The notes under the pieces were generated by a model, which worked only from the letters and a program-made list of their open reading frames with translations, was not told the DNA's origin and searched no databases. The position numbers and the translations under genes were made by a program. From Xanthobacteraceae bacterium (GTDB lineage Bacteria > Pseudomonadota > Alphaproteobacteria > Rhizobiales > Xanthobacteraceae), in the NCBI GenBank assembly GCA_030037185.1, contig JASHRR010001435.1:1-7270 (forward strand): 7,270 nt of DNA, in the 5' to 3' direction. Below are positions 5,759-7,270 of this stretch, one piece after another. Positions within the stretch are counted from its first letter, which is position 1, and each line of letters begins with the position of its first letter.

Positions 5759-6313
5759 TCAGATCGCCGGCAAATGCTTCTCTCCGTGGGCAACCGGTGT
5801 GCGACCGGCGTTAAGGACGAGAGCAATCAAGCCGTAATATCCCGCGGTACCGATCAGCTCGATCAACATTCGTTCGCCGAACCGCCCCTTGGCGGCCGCG
5901 AAAGTAGCGTCGCTGATGTCCTTGTCGTGCAGCAATTCGGTGACGAGATCATAGACCAGCGTCTCGTCGGGCGAGAGGCTGGCCGGCCGCCGGCCCATCT
6001 CGATGGCGTCGGCAACGGAGGGATCCAGTCCGGCCGCGATGGCATGCTTGCGATGGGCGTTCCATTCGTAATGCGCCGACCAGAACCGCGCGACCAACAG
6101 GATGGCGAGCTCGCGCAGCGCACCCGGGACGATGCTCGCGAACCGCACGTAGTCGCCGAGATGCCGCACGCGGTCAGCAAGCTCGGGGCTGCGCAGCAGC
6201 GCATGGAACGGACCGCGCAAGCCGCCCCGCGGTCCGGTCGCTACCGCCTGCGCAACACGCTGCTGATCGAGGGTCATGTCGCGTTGGGACAGGGACGTGA
6301 AACGCTGGGACAT
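5759..6313 (-). CDS. Carboxymuconolactone decarboxylase (CMD/AhpD-like) family protein lacking cysteines
   Basis: The product has 184 residues. ATG 6313 is preceded by GGAAAG (6325-6320) at 6 nt. The frame stays open upstream to 6607, but that extension looks non-coding and would overlap the divergent gene. The core RELAILLVARFWSAHYEWNAH at 67-87 aligns without gaps to the AhpD-type active-site helix. Against AhpD (Glu, then Cys at +12, Cys at +15, His at +19), this protein keeps E68 and H87 but has A80 and E83 in place of the cysteines, and it contains no cysteine at all. It cannot use a thiol peroxidase mechanism. A decarboxylase, hydrolase or other acid-base role is more likely. Members with this core are common beside catabolic and transport genes. 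It is first in a leftward group with the Bug-type receptor, which suggests action on an imported organic acid. The substrate is unknown. Confidence 0.85.
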   Translation of the reverse strand: MSQRFTSLSQRDMTLDQQRVAQAVATGPRGGLRGPFHALLRSPELADRVRHLGDYVRFASIVPGALRELAILLVARFWSAHYEWNAHRKHAIAAGLDPSVADAIEMGRRPASLSPDETLVYDLVTELLHDKDISDATFAAAKGRFGERMLIELIGTAGYYGLIALVLNAGRTPVAHGEKHLPAI

Positions 6314-6599
6314 CGCAAGCTTTCCGTTGTCTGGGGGCCGAACGAGGGGAGGCGAGCTTACGCCACTGCCACCATGAGGTCGACTATGGCCGAAAACGCC
6401 GTTGCTGGAGCAAAGGCTGCGCTGACCGGGCCGCCATGCCGGGCTTGTCGCGGGCCGCCGGCAAGGCCAATCGCCGGGACCGGCCTCCCCCTGACTGCGA
6501 ATAAATGGTCCGGTATGCTCGCGACTGTTCCGGAGAGAATTGATCGCCAAGCCTCGATCGCCGAGCGCCGGCAGGCCGATGCCAAGAGGGAAGTCGTCA
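6314..6599. other. Divergent intergenic region between the two CMD-like genes
   Basis: These 286 bp must carry promoters for both flanking genes. The 9-mer CGGGCCGCC occurs at 6427-6435 and 6451-6459, 24 bp apart in the same direction, which could be paired sites on roughly the same helix face. In the leader of the rightward gene, the near-repeat GATCGCC(A/G)AGC occurs at 6542-6552 and 6556-6566. A minus-strand frame of 80 codons (6600-6358) crosses the gap but has no ribosome site. Confidence 0.5.
6491..6519 (+). promoter_or_regulatory. Candidate sigma70 promoter of the rightward CMD-like gene
   Basis: CTGACT (6491-6496) and TATGCT (6514-6519) are separated by 17 bp. Each matches four of six bases of the housekeeping -35 and -10 consensus. 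Transcription would begin near 6526, giving a leader of about 74 nt before the ATG at 6600. The sequence between the boxes is locally AT-rich, which supports the call. Confidence 0.5.
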
Positions 6600-7268
6600 A
6601 TGACCAAGCAGCGGATCAGTTACGTGCCTGTCGAAAAGATGGACGCTGAGATGCGGCGAGAGATGGAACGTTGCCGGCGCGAAGGCACGCCGCGGCCCGA
6701 GAGCTCGGCCATCCGGGCGCATGTGCCGGCGGCGTTCTGGTTCTTCGCCAAGTCCTGGAACGACCTCTTCCGCAACGGCGTGCTCGATCATGCCATCAAG
6801 GAGCTATGCCGGCTTTATGTGTCGCGATCTGTCCAATGCGAATATTGCGGCAACCAGCGTTCGGTAAAAGCCGCAGCGAGCGGCACGCTGATCGAGGACC
6901 TGGTGTTGGACCTTGTCAATTTCGAGAAGTCGACGAAATACAGCGATCGCCAGAAAGCGGCCCTCTCTTATGCAGAAGCGATCGCGTGGCGACTTGAGAC
7001 CGACGATGCCTTTTGGGATCGGCTCCATCGCCATTTCACCGAGCCGGAGCTGGTCGAACTGGGCTGCATGATCGGCCTCACCCTGGGGCAGCAAAGCTGG
7101 CTGCGGCTCCTCAACATCGAGCACCATCAAGTGCTGCCCGGAACCTCCGCCGCAATGGCTCCGGGCTACGAGAACGCGCGCCAGCTCGCGCGGACCAAGG
7201 CCGCGGCCGACTATTGGGCGAAATCGCAATCCGCCGCGCCCGCCGCGCCGGCTTGCCGGCGAGGCTAG
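6600..7268 (+). CDS. Carboxymuconolactone decarboxylase (CMD/AhpD-like) family protein with CxxC motif
   Basis: The product has 222 residues. ATG 6600 follows GAGGGAAG (6586-6593), and TAG 7266-7268 ends the frame inside the window. The frame is open upstream to 6540, but the Shine-Dalgarno supports 6600. The active-site segment KELCRLYVSRSVQCEYCGNQR at 67-87 contains E68, C80 and C83 spaced as in AhpD, where the cysteine pair is redox-active and is re-reduced by a thiol partner. The usual histidine four residues after the second cysteine is R87. CEYCGNQRS is a recurrent motif in this family. The rest is helical, ending in an Ala-rich tail. It is divergently transcribed from the cysteine-free homologue, so the two may be co-regulated. 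An alkylhydroperoxidase-like or dithiol role is plausible; a decarboxylase role for an aromatic breakdown product is the alternative. Confidence 0.88.
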   Translation: MTKQRISYVPVEKMDAEMRREMERCRREGTPRPESSAIRAHVPAAFWFFAKSWNDLFRNGVLDHAIKELCRLYVSRSVQCEYCGNQRSVKAAASGTLIEDLVLDLVNFEKSTKYSDRQKAALSYAEAIAWRLETDDAFWDRLHRHFTEPELVELGCMIGLTLGQQSWLRLLNIEHHQVLPGTSAAMAPGYENARQLARTKAAADYWAKSQSAAPAAPACRRG

Positions 7269-7270
7269 GG

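Noticed and set aside
6358..6600. Minus-strand 80-codon frame in the divergent gap
   Set aside because: There is no Shine-Dalgarno, it overlaps the start of the divergent gene, and the product is unrecognised. It could be a remnant, but nothing in the sequence supports that.
5750..6649. Plus-strand 299-codon frame opposite the CMD-like gene
   Set aside because: It is antisense to the conserved CMD core and overlaps the start of the downstream gene in another frame, and it has no ribosome site.

Overview
The window looks like chromosomal DNA of a high-GC alphaproteobacterium of the order Hyphomicrobiales (Rhizobiales). Bradyrhizobium or another Nitrobacteraceae genus is my best guess from protein style and codon use. 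The strongest taxonomic clue is the large gene filling bases 1-3107 on the minus strand. It encodes the first 1035 residues of a giant two-pass membrane, apolipoprotein-like rod protein that resembles the growth pole ring protein of polar-growing rhizobia (GPR of Agrobacterium, RgsE of Sinorhizobium). Its frame has no stop before the left edge, so the rest of the gene lies outside the window.

Bases 3108-4016 lie between the divergently transcribed gpr-like gene and a plus-strand gene and hold no convincing conserved protein gene. They contain several hairpins and palindromes, a possible dispersed intergenic repeat, and one small open frame behind a very strong Shine-Dalgarno sequence. Bases 4017-4520 encode a secreted Spy/CpxP-type (LTXXQ) protein, followed by a clear stem-loop terminator in the short convergent gap.

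Bases 4570-6313 form a minus-strand group read from right to left. It has a cysteine-free carboxymuconolactone decarboxylase (CMD/AhpD-like) protein, a possible 36-residue ORF with a CxxC pair that fits exactly between its neighbours, and a periplasmic substrate-binding protein of the Bug/TctC type. A perfect 16-bp palindrome sits just before the binding-protein gene. Diverging from this group across a 286-bp gap, bases 6600-7268 encode a second CMD/AhpD-like protein that does carry a CxxC motif, behind a plausible sigma70 promoter.

The right half therefore reads as a small accessory locus for uptake and possibly turnover of an unknown organic acid, or for a redox reaction; the substrate cannot be told from sequence. 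No tRNA, rRNA, CRISPR array, transposase or phage gene was seen. The most interesting points are the proline-free 22-residue-repeat rod of the polar-growth protein and the complementary active-site changes in the two CMD paralogues.
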